Shown here: piece by piece, positions 34,001 to 42,470 of the stretch
How positions within the stretch are numbered: the first letter of the stretch is position 1
Layout: each line of letters begins with the position of its first letter
NCBI RefSeq assembly: GCF_030687395.1
Contig: NZ_CP117430.1
Coordinates: forward strand, 1,922,001 to 1,986,000
Direction: 5' to 3'
DNA length: 64,000 nucleotides
DNA from: Pseudomonas wuhanensis
Lineage (GTDB): Bacteria; Pseudomonadota; Gammaproteobacteria; Pseudomonadales; Pseudomonadaceae
Program-made: the position numbers and the translations under genes
The notes under the pieces: generated by a model
Databases searched by the model: none
The model's input: only the letters and a program-made list of their open reading frames with translations
What the model was told of the DNA's origin: nothing

Positions 34001-34668
34001 TGGGTTGAAATGGTGTCGCCGAGAAAAACGTCGGCCTGGTCGAAGGCAACCGCATTGATCGCATTCTGGTAGGACGGATAGGAGGTGATGATTGCCTTCG
34101 GATACAGCGCCCTGACCTCGTCCAGAGGCAGATAGTGATACACCATGCTCAGCCGCATGCCGGCAAGTCCATCGGTCAGCGATCTGGTTTCTCCTTCTCG
34201 TGTCACCAGCACGGGTTGATCCACCGCATAAGGCGTGGATAGGGCAATGTCGGCATTGTCGGCCTCGAACCCATTGGCGGTGCCAAGCATGTCGACCTGG
34301 CCTTTTTCCAGCGCCTCGATCGCGCTCCCCCGGGAGGCGAAGCGCTGAATCTTGACCGGTAACCCTATGGCCTTGCCGAGGATGCCTGCGTAATCGGCGG
34401 TGAAACCTTCATAGTCATGGCCGCTGAGGGTCAGGTCGAAAGGAGGATAATCCGGGGCCGATGTACCCAGGATCAATTCACGTTTGTCTTTAACCCATTG
34501 TCGTTGTGAGGCATCCAGTTGGACTTCCATGTGCCCGGCCGTCGAGCGACTGAGCAGAGTGTAGTGCTCGCTGGCTGTCTGAGCCGCGAGTACTGAGGTG
34601 CTCAGGCATAAACCCGCGGCCATGAGTATTAGGCAATCCTTGAAACGACTGGGCATCCTGTTTCTCAC
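31012..34668 (-). CDS. EvgS/BvgS/RocS-type unorthodox sensor kinase
   Basis: A 1218-residue kinase. Order: signal peptide/N-terminal helix (DCLILMAAGLCLSTSVLA); two tandem SBP_bac_3 (Venus flytrap) periplasmic domains, about 60-285 (LILGTSAPDYPPFDLT) and 300-525 (RVVVNEAFAPLTFFD); one membrane helix about 545-565; PAS about 585-700; HisKA MSHEIRTPMNAIIG; HATPase (GLGLVISRNLCEMMGG); receiver (LVVDDHPANRLL, VIADCNMPIMNG); and HPt with IAHKIKGAA. A His-Asp-His relay to the LuxR regulator upstream is expected, as in BvgAS, EvgAS and RocSA. The GTG start overlaps the regulator's stop (GTGA). ATG 34656 is an alternative. Confidence 0.9.
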   Translation of the reverse strand: MRNRMPSRFKDCLILMAAGLCLSTSVLAAQTASEHYTLLSRSTAGHMEVQLDASQRQWVKDKRELILGTSAPDYPPFDLTLSGHDYEGFTADYAGILGKAIGLPVKIQRFASRGSAIEALEKGQVDMLGTANGFEADNADIALSTPYAVDQPVLVTREGETRSLTDGLAGMRLSMVYHYLPLDEVRALYPKAIITSYPSYQNAINAVAFDQADVFLGDTISTHYMINKGYLNNIRMANFGKHEAHGFSFAVQKGNPNLLTIINAVLKAIPTSERENIAKRWSAGSDILLTDHKLQLSHREERWLAQHPVVRVVVNEAFAPLTFFDSDGNFRGVTADLLELIRLRTGLRFEIQRSRSDDEMIEQIANHQADLIAALLPSVQRETMLNFSRPYLENSFVLLTRKAADSPTNLTQLQDKRLAIAKGNPLVDYLRSEFPRINLVETPDTFSAVELLAEGQAEGAVNSLVIANYFISSRIFEQTLQITTTIGTRQAAFSLATGRDAKELNAILDKALLSIAPEELGIINNRWRGYSAVTQSTWRNYHRVFYQIVISAGVLLLISVAWNAYMRRQIKQRQAAERALNDQLEFMRSLVNGTPHPIYVRDRQGLLQSCNDSYLATFCAKREDIIGKGVMQGSLGNAFEAREYQADYQRVMTEGTPLILDRPLHIDDRKLTIYHWILPYRDSSGDVQGIIGGWIDISERRQLFDELRAAKEQADAANRAKSTFLATMSHEIRTPMNAIIGMLELTLKRIDHSHPDRPAIDVAYHSAKDLLELIGDILDIARIESGRLSLSPERVNLAETVASVMRIFEGLARQKNLGLQLQFSPAKPATDVVLDPMRFKQVLSNLISNAIKFTQQGQVRINVELQPTDAPDRVQLQLRVEDSGAGISEEDQQRLFEPFVQADNSGQSARGGAGLGLVISRNLCEMMGGNLQLNSQPGVGTQVRVSLNLATLPTERMPEPVEPQIHPSTAPLNVLVVDDHPANRLLMCQQLEFLGHRFNVAADGEAGFEAWKSQPFDLVIADCNMPIMNGYELVRAIRQHEQHLQRPPCTVLGFTANAQPEERQRCKLAGMDDCLFKPLSLTALSQWVEGITPSVREPAFSLEGLHLLTGGNPTLNQRLLTELLNSNRLDCKALLALSGSKDRQSLLDIAHKIKGAARIVQASRLIDSCEALEQACNNRFHHNEVADCSKSMERAMLELEQALQQQMARHDKSKMKEH

Positions 34669-35291
34669 ACTAATGCGTTACGTTTTGCCATATCGATGAG
34701 TTCAACCAGGGATTTGGCTTTGAGTTTTTGCATGAGTCGTTTTTTATAAGTGCTGACTGTTTTGTTGCTGAGAAACATGCCTCTGGCGATTTCTTTGTTG
34801 GTGCGACCCTGAGCGAAAAGTTGTAATACCATCAGCTCTCGATCATTAACGGATTTAAATAATTCCAGGTCGGCCCAGCGCTCATCGTCACGACGAACAG
34901 GGTTCAAGGCTTGACTGGGGAAATAGTTGTAACCTGATAAGACCGCTTTGATCGCACTCATCAGTTCACTGAGGTCTTCTTGTTTGCAGACATATCCCGA
35001 TGCACCGGATTGCATGCAGCGAATACCGAAAAGTGTCGGGCACTGTGCAGTTAATACCAGTGTTTTTAAGGGTGTGCTCATGGCGTTGAAACGGGAGAGA
35101 ACTTCCAGCCCATCCAGTTTGGGAATGCTGATGTCGAGGATGATCAGGTCAGGCATGCATTCGCGAACCATCTGCATTGCATCGACCCCATTATCAGTTT
35201 CGCCGACGACTTTGTAACCTTCATGTTCCAGCAGCATTCGAACGGCAAGGCGGATAACAGGGTGATCGTCGACAATAAAAACGGAGTTCAT
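34665..35291 (-). CDS. LuxR/NarL-type response regulator (BvgA/EvgA/RocA-like)
   Basis: A 208-residue regulator with an N-terminal receiver (MNSVFIVDDHPVIRLAVRML, phosphoacceptor in LIILDISIPKLDG, KQEDLSELM) and a C-terminal LuxR helix-turn-helix (VNDRELMVLQLFAQGRTNKEIARGMFLSNKTVSTYKKRLMQKL). GGGATT lies upstream of the ATG at 35291. Its stop overlaps the kinase start, so regulator and kinase are co-translated, an arrangement known for bvgAS and evgAS. Regulon unknown; bvgA-like regulators in pseudomonads control fimbriae and efflux. Confidence 0.9.
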   Translation of the reverse strand: MNSVFIVDDHPVIRLAVRMLLEHEGYKVVGETDNGVDAMQMVRECMPDLIILDISIPKLDGLEVLSRFNAMSTPLKTLVLTAQCPTLFGIRCMQSGASGYVCKQEDLSELMSAIKAVLSGYNYFPSQALNPVRRDDERWADLELFKSVNDRELMVLQLFAQGRTNKEIARGMFLSNKTVSTYKKRLMQKLKAKSLVELIDMAKRNALV

Positions 35292-35547
35292 AATCAAATC
35301 CCATACGTGCACAAATAAAGCGCGCACCTTAGCTCAGATAGTTGAGGGGGCGCATGAACTGATGTGGCTGTAGTGGCATTATAGGAAAAGTCCTACAACC
35401 GAAGAAGAACAGGACTACGTATCAACTAGGTTTTGCATGAGGAAGGGCAAAAGTTCGGTGGGGATAGTCAAGAGGTTGAAAGCGCTGAGTTAGAGGTGTG
35501 AATCTATGTTTTGGTCATGATTTTAGTGTGTTTGGTTTTTTTCATTT

Positions 35548-35952
35548 TTATGGTGAGGCCAAGGTCAACAAATTTCTGAAGTCTGATTGTTTCAATGGCT
35601 TGATCAAGTAACCGAGCAAGGGCAGTCCATGCTCGTAGGCCATTACTTTAAGTTCGTCCAGTTCGACGGATGTCAGGCTGCTCAGAAGTATTGCCTGTCT
35701 GATCATCCCCCGGTGACTGGCGTATTCGATCAAATCGAGGCCTGGAAGGTCGGGCAGGCATTGGTCGCACAGAAGGATATCGAATGGTTGCGCAGCCTTG
35801 AGCATTTGTTGCAAGGCGCCTTTGGCACTGTCAGTGGCGGTCAGTTGGGTGAAGCCATAACTCTCGAGCAGGTATTGAGTCGCCCGTAGCTGAAAGGGAT
35901 GATCTTCCACCAGCAAAATGCGCCAATCATGTTTGAACATAGGAGTTTTCAT
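35548..35952 (-). CDS. Stand-alone receiver protein resembling the RocR receiver
   Basis: A 134-residue single-domain receiver: DWRILLVEDHPFQLRATQYLLES, phosphoacceptor Asp in DILLCDQCLPDLPGLDLIEYA, Ser in AILLSSLTSVE, Lys in LGYLIKPLKQSDF. The VEDHPFQ start and the long LTSVELDELKVMAYEHG helix resemble the N-terminal receiver of RocR, the EAL-domain partner of RocS/RocA. No EAL domain follows: the stop at 35548 is clean and the 256 nt after it hold no matching frame. It may compete for phosphoryl groups from the HPt of the adjacent kinase. Transcribed in the same direction as the regulator-kinase pair. Confidence 0.75.
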   Translation of the reverse strand: MKTPMFKHDWRILLVEDHPFQLRATQYLLESYGFTQLTATDSAKGALQQMLKAAQPFDILLCDQCLPDLPGLDLIEYASHRGMIRQAILLSSLTSVELDELKVMAYEHGLPLLGYLIKPLKQSDFRNLLTLASP

Positions 35953-36076
35953 GCGCCATCTGTCGAGCAGGGGGAGTGCGATTATTTCGCGAGACGGCCG
36001 AACAATCGATCAGTCAGCTCTGCACAAGGTGTAGGGCGATTCTGTCGACGTTGAAATACAGATGAATGTCGAGAGG

Positions 36077-36115
36077 CTCGATCAGCCGTTCAGGCGTCTG
36101 ACACGGCTGATCGAG
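36077..36115. repeat. Strong inverted repeat beyond the dgt stop codon
   Basis: Perfect 12-bp arms CTCGATCAGCCG / CGGCTGATCGAG with a 15-base loop, six bases outside the dgt stop. Read on the plus strand it is followed by GCGCTTTT; on the dgt strand no T-run follows, so it is not a standard terminator for dgt but could stabilise the 3' end of its mRNA. Confidence 0.6.
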
Positions 36116-36121
36116 GCGCTT

Positions 36122-37453
36122 TTATCCGTGGCTTGAACGACCGGTCATTTCCAGCGCCATTTCACTGGCATAGCTGTCGGTCATGCCGGCGATGAAATCA
36201 ATCATGCGCAAGAAGGAGGTGTGTAATGGGCCATGAGGATCGGGCGCATTGTTGCCCAACAGGTCGAGTATGCGACGGCTCTTGAAGGATGGCGTACGGC
36301 CGTTGTGCTGCTCCAGTGCCGCGCCGCAAAAGGCGTTGAGCAGAATTTCCAGGGTGGTGTAGGCGCCGATTTCATGGAGCGTCTTGCGCTTGTCCTGGAA
36401 GATTTTTTTGCGCGCCATGTCCTTGGCATTCAAGACGCAGCGTTTGGCGGGGCCGTGCATGTGTTCCACCAGGTCGCCAGGCAACGTGCCGGCCAGCAGC
36501 GCATCCTGTTGCTCGACGAACGCTCGGGCTGCTGCGTTGGTCAGGTGTTCGATGGCTTTGCCCCGCAGGATCGCCAGTTTGCGCCGACGCGAATCCTGCG
36601 GACCGAGTTGGCGATAGGTTTGCGGGAGGTCATCGCCCACCAGGTTCAGCAGCAGGGACTCGACTTCGGTGTATTCCAGCAGTTCCATCTCCAGGCCATC
36701 TTCCAGATCGATCAGCGCATAGCAGATGTCGTCGGCGGCCTCCATCAGATACACCAGTGGATGGCGCGCCCAGCGCTGTTCGTCCAGCTGGGGCAGGCCG
36801 AGTTTATGAGCGATTTGCTCCAACAGCGGCAGTTCGCTCTGATAGCAGCCGAACTTGTGCTTCTTGTAGCCCAGTGAGTCGGCGTGTCGAGCAGTCCATG
36901 GGTATTTCAGGTAGGTGCCCAGAGTGGCGTAGGTCAGCCGGGTTCCCCCTTCGAACTGGTGGTATTCAAGCTGGGTAAGCACCCGGAAACCTTGGGCATT
37001 GCCTTCGAAATTGAGGAAGTCATTGCGTTCGGCTTCGCTCATCGCATCCAGCCAGCCACGGCCTGCGGCCTGCTGGAACCAGTGGCGGATCGCGTCTTCA
37101 CCGGAATGACCGAAGGGCGGATTACCGATGTCATGGGCCAGGCAAGCCGATTGCACTACCATTCCCAGGTCGCTTGGTTCGCACCAGTCGGGCAGGGCGC
37201 TACGGATGGTTTCACCTACGCGCATGCCCAGCGAACGACCAACGCAACTGACTTCCAGCGAGTGGGTCAGGCGCGTGTGGATGTGATCGTTGCTGGAGAC
37301 CGGATGGACCTGGGTCTTGCGCCCGAGACGGCGAAACGCGCCCGAAAAAATGATGCGGTCGTGGTCTTTATGGAAAGGGCTGCGGCCGAGTTCTTCCGGG
37401 CTGTGCACAGGCTTTCCGAGGCGTTCGCGGGTAAGCAGGGTTTGCCAATCCAA
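36122..37453 (-). CDS. dgt: Deoxyguanosinetriphosphate triphosphohydrolase-like protein
   Basis: A 443-residue HD-domain dNTP triphosphohydrolase. Seen: N-terminal [27 protein letters not shown] and [14 protein letters not shown] metal site [16 protein letters not shown] and [21 protein letters not shown]; later [18 protein letters not shown]. The enzyme removes triphosphate from dNTPs and influences dNTP pools and mutation rate. A TTG start at 37453 is used, with GGAGA eight bases upstream. The length is that of the non-enterobacterial Dgt group. Confidence 0.93.
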   Translation of the reverse strand: MDWQTLLTRERLGKPVHSPEELGRSPFHKDHDRIIFSGAFRRLGRKTQVHPVSSNDHIHTRLTHSLEVSCVGRSLGMRVGETIRSALPDWCEPSDLGMVVQSACLAHDIGNPPFGHSGEDAIRHWFQQAAGRGWLDAMSEAERNDFLNFEGNAQGFRVLTQLEYHQFEGGTRLTYATLGTYLKYPWTARHADSLGYKKHKFGCYQSELPLLEQIAHKLGLPQLDEQRWARHPLVYLMEAADDICYALIDLEDGLEMELLEYTEVESLLLNLVGDDLPQTYRQLGPQDSRRRKLAILRGKAIEHLTNAAARAFVEQQDALLAGTLPGDLVEHMHGPAKRCVLNAKDMARKKIFQDKRKTLHEIGAYTTLEILLNAFCGAALEQHNGRTPSFKSRRILDLLGNNAPDPHGPLHTSFLRMIDFIAGMTDSYASEMALEMTGRSSHG

Positions 37454-37593
37454 GGCTGGTTTCTCCGTCAGGTGACTGATTCCCTAGCTTCCCGGTTCGC
37501 GTCGGTCCGTGCAAGAAGAACTACAGCCCCGCGGCATCGATATCGAGCGGATTAACCTCTCGATAAAGAGGTTAATCCTTGTGGTGGGACCGA

Positions 37594-37932
37594 TTAGTGT
37601 TTGCGCGAGTTCTGCATGATCAGCTTGATCAGTGGCCCCAGCGTGACGCCCAAGCGAGCCAGCCGAGTCAGGTTGCCGATACCGCCACCCTTGGCACCCT
37701 TACCGGTCAGAAAGCCCAACCCGATCACGGCCGCGATGCCCCAGAGCGGGGCGTGTTTGATACCGAGGCCGTCTTGCAGGTTTTGCGTCATGCCACGCAC
37801 CCGTTGCAGGGGGTGCAGCAGGTGTTGGGATTCGTGGCGAATTTCCTGGCGATGCATTTCCATGCGCAGGCGAATCAGCGCCTTGCGCATTTCTGTGCGC
37901 GAGCTGTTGCGGGGAAGTTCAGGCATGTTCAT
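37594..37932 (-). CDS. Small membrane-associated protein, third gene of a YqjD/YqjE-like cluster
   Basis: A 112-residue protein with a charged helical N-terminal half (RTEMRKALIRLRMEMHRQE) and a hydrophobic segment near residues 64-76 (LWGIAAVIGLGFLTG), then a short glycine-rich stretch. It begins inside the last codon of the holin-like gene (ATGA overlap), so it is the third member of a translationally coupled trio. In E. coli the third gene of the similar yqjD-yqjE-yqjK operon is also small and poorly understood; homology to YqjK is not evident by eye. Confidence 0.6.
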   Translation of the reverse strand: MNMPELPRNSSRTEMRKALIRLRMEMHRQEIRHESQHLLHPLQRVRGMTQNLQDGLGIKHAPLWGIAAVIGLGFLTGKGAKGGGIGNLTRLARLGVTLGPLIKLIMQNSRKH

Positions 37933-38318
37933 GGCAACAGACGCTCCCGATCATTGGCCAACTCTTCCAGGGTGCCGTGGAAGGGCGAGGACTCATCGAA
38001 AATCGCTGCTCTCAAGCGCATCGCACAGAACAACGCCGCGAGGGTATAGAACACACAAAGCCCGATGATTGCTGCCAGGCGATAGGTGTCCCAAAACAGG
38101 ATCAACACCAGCGTCGACAAGCCCACCAGCAATAACAAGGCAAAGACCAGCGTCAGGCCGGCAAACAGTAACAGGCTTACGGTGCGTGCTTTTTGTTCCT
38201 GCAATTCAATGCCGAACAGTTCGACATGACTGTGCAGCAGTCCAAGAAACGCGGCACCGAGGCGCCGCGGTGATGAGCCGGTGCCCGTCGCGGACGGGCC
38301 GGATTCGCCGATCGCCAT
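37929..38318 (-). CDS. Phage-holin-family (YqjE-like) inner-membrane protein
   Basis: A 129-residue protein with a short polar N-terminus, an amphipathic segment (FLGLLHSHVELFGIELQEQKART) and two adjacent membrane helices at about 48-70 and 80-102. This is the PF07332 pattern. In E. coli YqjE is encoded next to the ribosome-associated YqjD. Two bases separate the upstream DUF883 stop from this ATG; the next gene overlaps by four. Confidence 0.8.
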   Translation of the reverse strand: MAIGESGPSATGTGSSPRRLGAAFLGLLHSHVELFGIELQEQKARTVSLLLFAGLTLVFALLLLVGLSTLVLILFWDTYRLAAIIGLCVFYTLAALFCAMRLRAAIFDESSPFHGTLEELANDRERLLP

Positions 38319-38319
38319 A

Positions 38320-38634
38320 TCAGCGCCGAGTGGCTAGCAGGCCAATCAGGAAACCCACGCCAGCCGCGATTCCGACCGATTGCCATGGGTTGGCCTGGAC
38401 GTAATCTTCCGTGGCAGTGACAGCCGCTTTGCCGCGCTCGCGCACAGAGTCTTCGGTCAATCTCAGGGTTTCCCGCGCGCGCAGCAGACTGTCATGGATC
38501 TGCTGGCGCAACTCATCGGCTTGATCGCCAGCCAGGGATTTGGTGTGTTCCAGCAACCTTTCAGTGTCGGTGACCAGCGTCTGAAAATCTTCCATCAGAA
38601 CTTCTTGAGCAGTCTTTGCTGTGGTGCGTGCCAT
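38320..38634 (-). CDS. DUF883 (YqjD/ElaB-like) membrane-anchored protein
   Basis: A 104-residue protein: a long amphipathic helix (about residues 12-75, LVTDTERLLEHTKSLAGDQADELR...) and the family's C-terminal anchor VQANPWQSVGIAAGVGFLIGLLATRR. E. coli YqjD and ElaB tether ribosomes to the inner membrane in stationary phase under RpoS control. The start at 38634 removes 26 upstream codons that lack a ribosome site. First gene of the trio running to 37594. Confidence 0.88.
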   Translation of the reverse strand: MARTTAKTAQEVLMEDFQTLVTDTERLLEHTKSLAGDQADELRQQIHDSLLRARETLRLTEDSVRERGKAAVTATEDYVQANPWQSVGIAAGVGFLIGLLATRR

Positions 38635-38939
38635 TGGTGATCTCCGTAAGTGGCTTCTGAAGCGTTCGAGTATGAGCCTTGCGTGAAGGTTCAGTACAAA
38701 TGACTGGTACAACTTTTGCTGTGTCGTGGTGCGTCAGCCTGCGCCATTGCGCTGTTGCCGGGCATGATTTCAGGAAAACCTTAACTCAAATAATCAAAAC
38801 TCGCGCAGAGGCAGCGGTTTTGTGCGCCAAACCGGTTCATCCAGATCAGCGCTGCGGTCTGGGTGAGCTGCAACTTGGTGCGTAAGCCATCTGCGCGAAC
38901 TGCTTTGGTGCTTTTTTCAGCCTTCAGGTCTGCCAATCC
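38635..38939. other. Intergenic region between the DUF883 gene and amt
   Basis: About 305 bp between divergent genes. I see no reading frame with coding character, no hairpin with T-run and no clear sigma-54 (GG-N10-GC) site in front of amt. Promoters for both sides must lie here but cannot be pinned down by eye. Confidence 0.4.
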
Positions 38940-40148
38940 ATGGAAAATCTGCAAAGTGCTGTGGACAGTCTGGTCCATAGCTCCAATACGTTGTTCATCC
39001 TTATCGGTGCGGTCATGGTCCTGGCCATGCACGCCGGTTTCGCCTTTCTCGAGGTGGGTACGGTTCGACAAAAGAACCAGGTCAATGCCTTGTCGAAGAT
39101 CCTCAGCGACTTCGCCATTTCGACCCTGGCCTACTTCTTTATAGGCTATTGGATTTCTTATGGGGTCACTTTCATGCAACCGGCGGCGGTGATTACTGCC
39201 GACCATGGCTATGGGCTGGTGAAATTTTTCTTTCTGCTGACCTTTGCTGCGGCAATACCGGCAATCATTTCCGGTGGCATCGCCGAGCGCGCCCGGTTCG
39301 TCCCGCAGTTGTGTGCGACGGCGCTGATCGTGGCGTTCATCTATCCCTTCTTCGAAGGCATGATCTGGAATGGCAACTTTGGTCTGCAAGCCTGGTTGCT
39401 GGAACGTTTTGGCGCCAGCTTCCATGACTTCGCAGGCTCCGTGGTGGTTCATGCCATGGGCGGCTGGCTGGCACTCGCGGCGGTGTTGTTGCTCGGCCCA
39501 AGGCAAGGTCGTTATCGCGACGGACGACTGGTGGCATTCGCACCGTCGAGCATTCCCTTTCTCGCGTTGGGTTCGTGGATTTTGATCGTCGGCTGGTTCG
39601 GTTTCAACGTGATGAGCGCCCAGACCCTGCAAGGGGTCAGCGGGCTGGTGGCGGTGAACTCGCTGATGGCTATGGTCGGCGGTACCGTGTCAGCGTTGAT
39701 CGTCGGGCGCAATGACCCGGGCTTCCTGCATAACGGCCCATTGGCCGGGTTGGTGGCGATCTGCGCCGGTTCGGACTTGATGCATCCGGTGGGCGCATTG
39801 GTGACCGGTGCCATCGCCGGGGCTCTGTTTGTCTGGTGCTTTACCGCGGCTCAAGGCAAATGGCATATCGATGATGTGCTGGGCGTCTGGCCTCTGCATG
39901 GACTGTGCGGTGTCTGGGGCGGAATCGCTTGCGGCATCTTTGGTCAAGCCGCCTTGGGTGGTTTGGGGGGCGTGAGCCTGGTCAGCCAGTTGATCGGCAC
40001 TTCTCTGGGGGTGATTGTGGCGCTGGCCGGCGGTTTTGCGGTGTATGGCGTGATCAATGCGTTGTTTGGTCTGCGCCTGAGCCAGGAAGAGGAGTATTAC
40101 GGCGCGGACTTGTCGGTGCACAAGATCGGTGCCGTGAGTCAAGATTGA
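38940..40148 (+). CDS. Ammonium transporter (Amt family)
   Basis: A 402-residue polytopic protein with about eleven membrane helices. Amt marks: VMVLAMHAGFAFLEVGTVRQKN near the start, the first pore histidine in VVVHAMGGW, GWFGFNVMSA, and the second pore histidine in VWPLHGLCGVWGG. It transports ammonium across the inner membrane. There is no glnK next to it, unlike the usual glnK-amtB operon, so PII control of this copy is uncertain. It is an extra Amt rather than the canonical AmtB, in my reading. Convergent with the antiporter gene (one base between stops). Confidence 0.92.
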   Translation: MENLQSAVDSLVHSSNTLFILIGAVMVLAMHAGFAFLEVGTVRQKNQVNALSKILSDFAISTLAYFFIGYWISYGVTFMQPAAVITADHGYGLVKFFFLLTFAAAIPAIISGGIAERARFVPQLCATALIVAFIYPFFEGMIWNGNFGLQAWLLERFGASFHDFAGSVVVHAMGGWLALAAVLLLGPRQGRYRDGRLVAFAPSSIPFLALGSWILIVGWFGFNVMSAQTLQGVSGLVAVNSLMAMVGGTVSALIVGRNDPGFLHNGPLAGLVAICAGSDLMHPVGALVTGAIAGALFVWCFTAAQGKWHIDDVLGVWPLHGLCGVWGGIACGIFGQAALGGLGGVSLVSQLIGTSLGVIVALAGGFAVYGVINALFGLRLSQEEEYYGADLSVHKIGAVSQD

Positions 40149-40149
40149 A

Positions 40150-41862
40150 TCACTGTTCCTCATCGTCAGCACCGGGGTAAAAACCGTGCAGCAGGCGATA
40201 ACGGTCACGCCGTACCTGGTCGACCCGGTCTCGCACCTGCTGGCCGGGTATGCCCAGCATGATCAGCGCGTGTGAGGCAAGCATCAGGCTCGACTCCAGC
40301 AACTCGGGTACGACTTCGCTGGCGCCAGCCGCCTTCAACTCGGCCAACTGACTGTCGTCCCGTGTGCGCACCAGGATCGACACACTCGGGTTGAAGCGGC
40401 GTGCTTCCTTGAGTATCAATAGTGCGATGTCCGTCTTGTCCACGGCGACCACCAGCAGTCTGGCGCGTTCCAGCCCTATCGCGACCAGCAGCTCGCCGCG
40501 ACGTGAGTCGCCGTAATGAACACAGCGTTCATTGACGGCTGCTTCCTGAACCCGCACCGGGTCGGTATCCAGCGCAATGTAAGGTTGATCTACATTACGC
40601 AAAACCCGCCCGATGGACTGACCTACGCGACCGTAGCCACAAATCACTACGTGATTGTGCAAGCCCGCGTTGAGCGCACTGATTTCTTCGAGTTCGGCTT
40701 CTTCGTTGGGCTTGTGGTGCAGGCGCGTGGCGATGTGGGGCGCGGCGCGCAGCAGTAAAGGCGTCATCAGCATCGAGCAGAACGTGGCGGCCAGCAGCAG
40801 GCCACCGAAGTCGGCGGGCATCAGTTTGCTCTGCTGCATCTGCGCCATCAGGGCAAAGCAGAATTCGCCCCCTTGAGCCAATGCCAGGCCGCTGCGCCAG
40901 GCGGTTTCGACATCGCTGCCGCGCCATTTGACCAGCAGCGCGACCACGGTGCCTTTGATCAGCAGCAATCCCAGCGTCAGGCCGAGAATCAGCAGGCCGT
41001 GGCTGGCAAACAGCCGTAAGTCGATCAGCATGCCGATGCTGACGAAGAACACCCCAAGCAGAATGTCGCGGAACGGACGGATGTCCGCCTCGATCTGATG
41101 TCGGTAGTGGCTTTCGCCTAGCAGCATGCCGGCGAGAAAGGCGCCCAGGGCTGGGGAGAGGCCAAGCAAGTGAGTCAGCCAGGCCGTCAGCAAAACGATC
41201 ACCAGCGCCAATAGCACGAACAGCTCTGCGGAGCGGGACGCGGCGACTTCATGGAACAGCCGTGGCAGAAACCAGCGACTGACCAGCAGCAGACCGACGA
41301 ATAGCACCATGGTCTTGCCCAGCGTCAATGGCAGCGCCCAATACCAGGCCTGATCGCTGCTGCCGGCGAACACCGGCACCAGGGTCAGCAGCAACACCGC
41401 GACCACGTCCTGGAACAACAACACGGCGATGGCATTCTGGCCGTGGCGGCTGAAAAGCTCACCGAGGCTGCCCAACTCCTTGCTGACAATGGCGGTGGAC
41501 GACAGCGCCAAACCGGTACCGAGTAACAGTGCAGGTATGGTTGGCATGCCAAACAGCATCAGCAACCCCCCCAGCACTATCCCGCAAAGCAGCACTTGCA
41601 GGCTGCCCAGGCCAAATACCACTTGGCGCAGTGCAAACATTTTCGACAGGGAAAACTCGAGCCCGAGGGAGAACAGCAAGAACACCACGCCCAACTCGGC
41701 AAGGTCGGGCAACTCTTCGCTTTCATTCACCCAGTTGAACGCGGTCGGCCCGATCATCAGCCCTACGCACAGGTAGCCCAGCACCGGTGGCAAGCGCAGG
41801 CGCTGGAACAGTGCAATCACCACCAGAGAGGAGGTGAAGATGATCAACAGATTGGCGAACAC
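40150..41862 (-). CDS. CPA2-family cation:proton antiporter with TrkA-N domain (KefB/YbaL-like)
   Basis: A 570-residue protein. The first 380 residues form a 12-13 helix Na/H-exchanger domain (LPPVLGYLCVGLMIGP, FLLFSLGLEFSL, TGLALSSTAIVSKEL, LFQDVVAVLLL). The last 150 hold a TrkA-N NAD-binding domain (VVICGYGRVGQSIGRVL, YIALDTDPVRVQEA, VHYGDSRRGELL). Such proteins efflux K or Na in exchange for protons, gated by nucleotide. GTG start at 41862 with GGAG six bases upstream. No KefF/KefG-type ancillary gene is adjacent. Confidence 0.9.
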   Translation of the reverse strand: MFANLLIIFTSSLVVIALFQRLRLPPVLGYLCVGLMIGPTAFNWVNESEELPDLAELGVVFLLFSLGLEFSLSKMFALRQVVFGLGSLQVLLCGIVLGGLLMLFGMPTIPALLLGTGLALSSTAIVSKELGSLGELFSRHGQNAIAVLLFQDVVAVLLLTLVPVFAGSSDQAWYWALPLTLGKTMVLFVGLLLVSRWFLPRLFHEVAASRSAELFVLLALVIVLLTAWLTHLLGLSPALGAFLAGMLLGESHYRHQIEADIRPFRDILLGVFFVSIGMLIDLRLFASHGLLILGLTLGLLLIKGTVVALLVKWRGSDVETAWRSGLALAQGGEFCFALMAQMQQSKLMPADFGGLLLAATFCSMLMTPLLLRAAPHIATRLHHKPNEEAELEEISALNAGLHNHVVICGYGRVGQSIGRVLRNVDQPYIALDTDPVRVQEAAVNERCVHYGDSRRGELLVAIGLERARLLVVAVDKTDIALLILKEARRFNPSVSILVRTRDDSQLAELKAAGASEVVPELLESSLMLASHALIMLGIPGQQVRDRVDQVRRDRYRLLHGFYPGADDEEQ

Positions 41863-42071
41863 AAAAAACTCCGGTGAGGGTTCTGGCTACTCAAGCGTAG
41901 AGGCAAAAAAGAGGCGAGCATCGCGCAAGTGACAGTCGAGGCGAATGATTTGCGTCAGGAGTTTGCCGAAATCTCTTGAAATCAGCCATTGCTCAGACAG
42001 ATCGGGCAGCGGCTCGACGGCTTTTGATAGCGGGCCTAGAATGAGCGCTTACTTCGATGGGTCTTGTTGTC

Positions 42072-42320
42072 ATGCCTCCTGAATGTCGCCTATTCGGCAC
42101 CCTTGGTTGCCATCTTTGTGAAGTCGCCGAAGCACTTCTGATGCCCTTTGTCGAAAACGGTTTGTTGGTGGAGTTGGTCGACATCGCCGAAAACGAAGAC
42201 TGGGTCGAAGACTATGGTTTGCGTATACCGGTGCTGCGGCGTCTTGATAACGGCGCTGAACTCGATTGGCCCTTCGATGCGGATCAGGTTGTAGCGTTCC
42301 TGAGCCGCGACGCCGGTTGA
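42072..42320 (+). CDS. Glutaredoxin-family protein (DUF836)
   Basis: An 82-residue thioredoxin-fold protein with a CxxC redox site in LFGTLGCHLCEVAEALL and the cis-proline region LRIPVLRRLDNGAELDWPFD. The short length and the C-terminal WPFDADQVVAFL fit the DUF836/glutaredoxin 2 group. Redox partner unknown. The start could be 42057 or 42072; neither has a strong ribosome site. It lies alone, upstream of an unknown gene. Confidence 0.82.
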   Translation: MPPECRLFGTLGCHLCEVAEALLMPFVENGLLVELVDIAENEDWVEDYGLRIPVLRRLDNGAELDWPFDADQVVAFLSRDAG

Positions 42321-42470
42321 AGACGCCCCACCTGTCGCAGTCCTCGTTTCATCCATTGGCGAAAGGTTGGTTATTCGGTTACTGTATGGGCATACAGTTA
42401 TTCAGATTGCCTGCCATGCGTTCCCTGTTTCGGGTTTGGCAGCCGATCCCGGACGTCAGAGGGATGAGCC

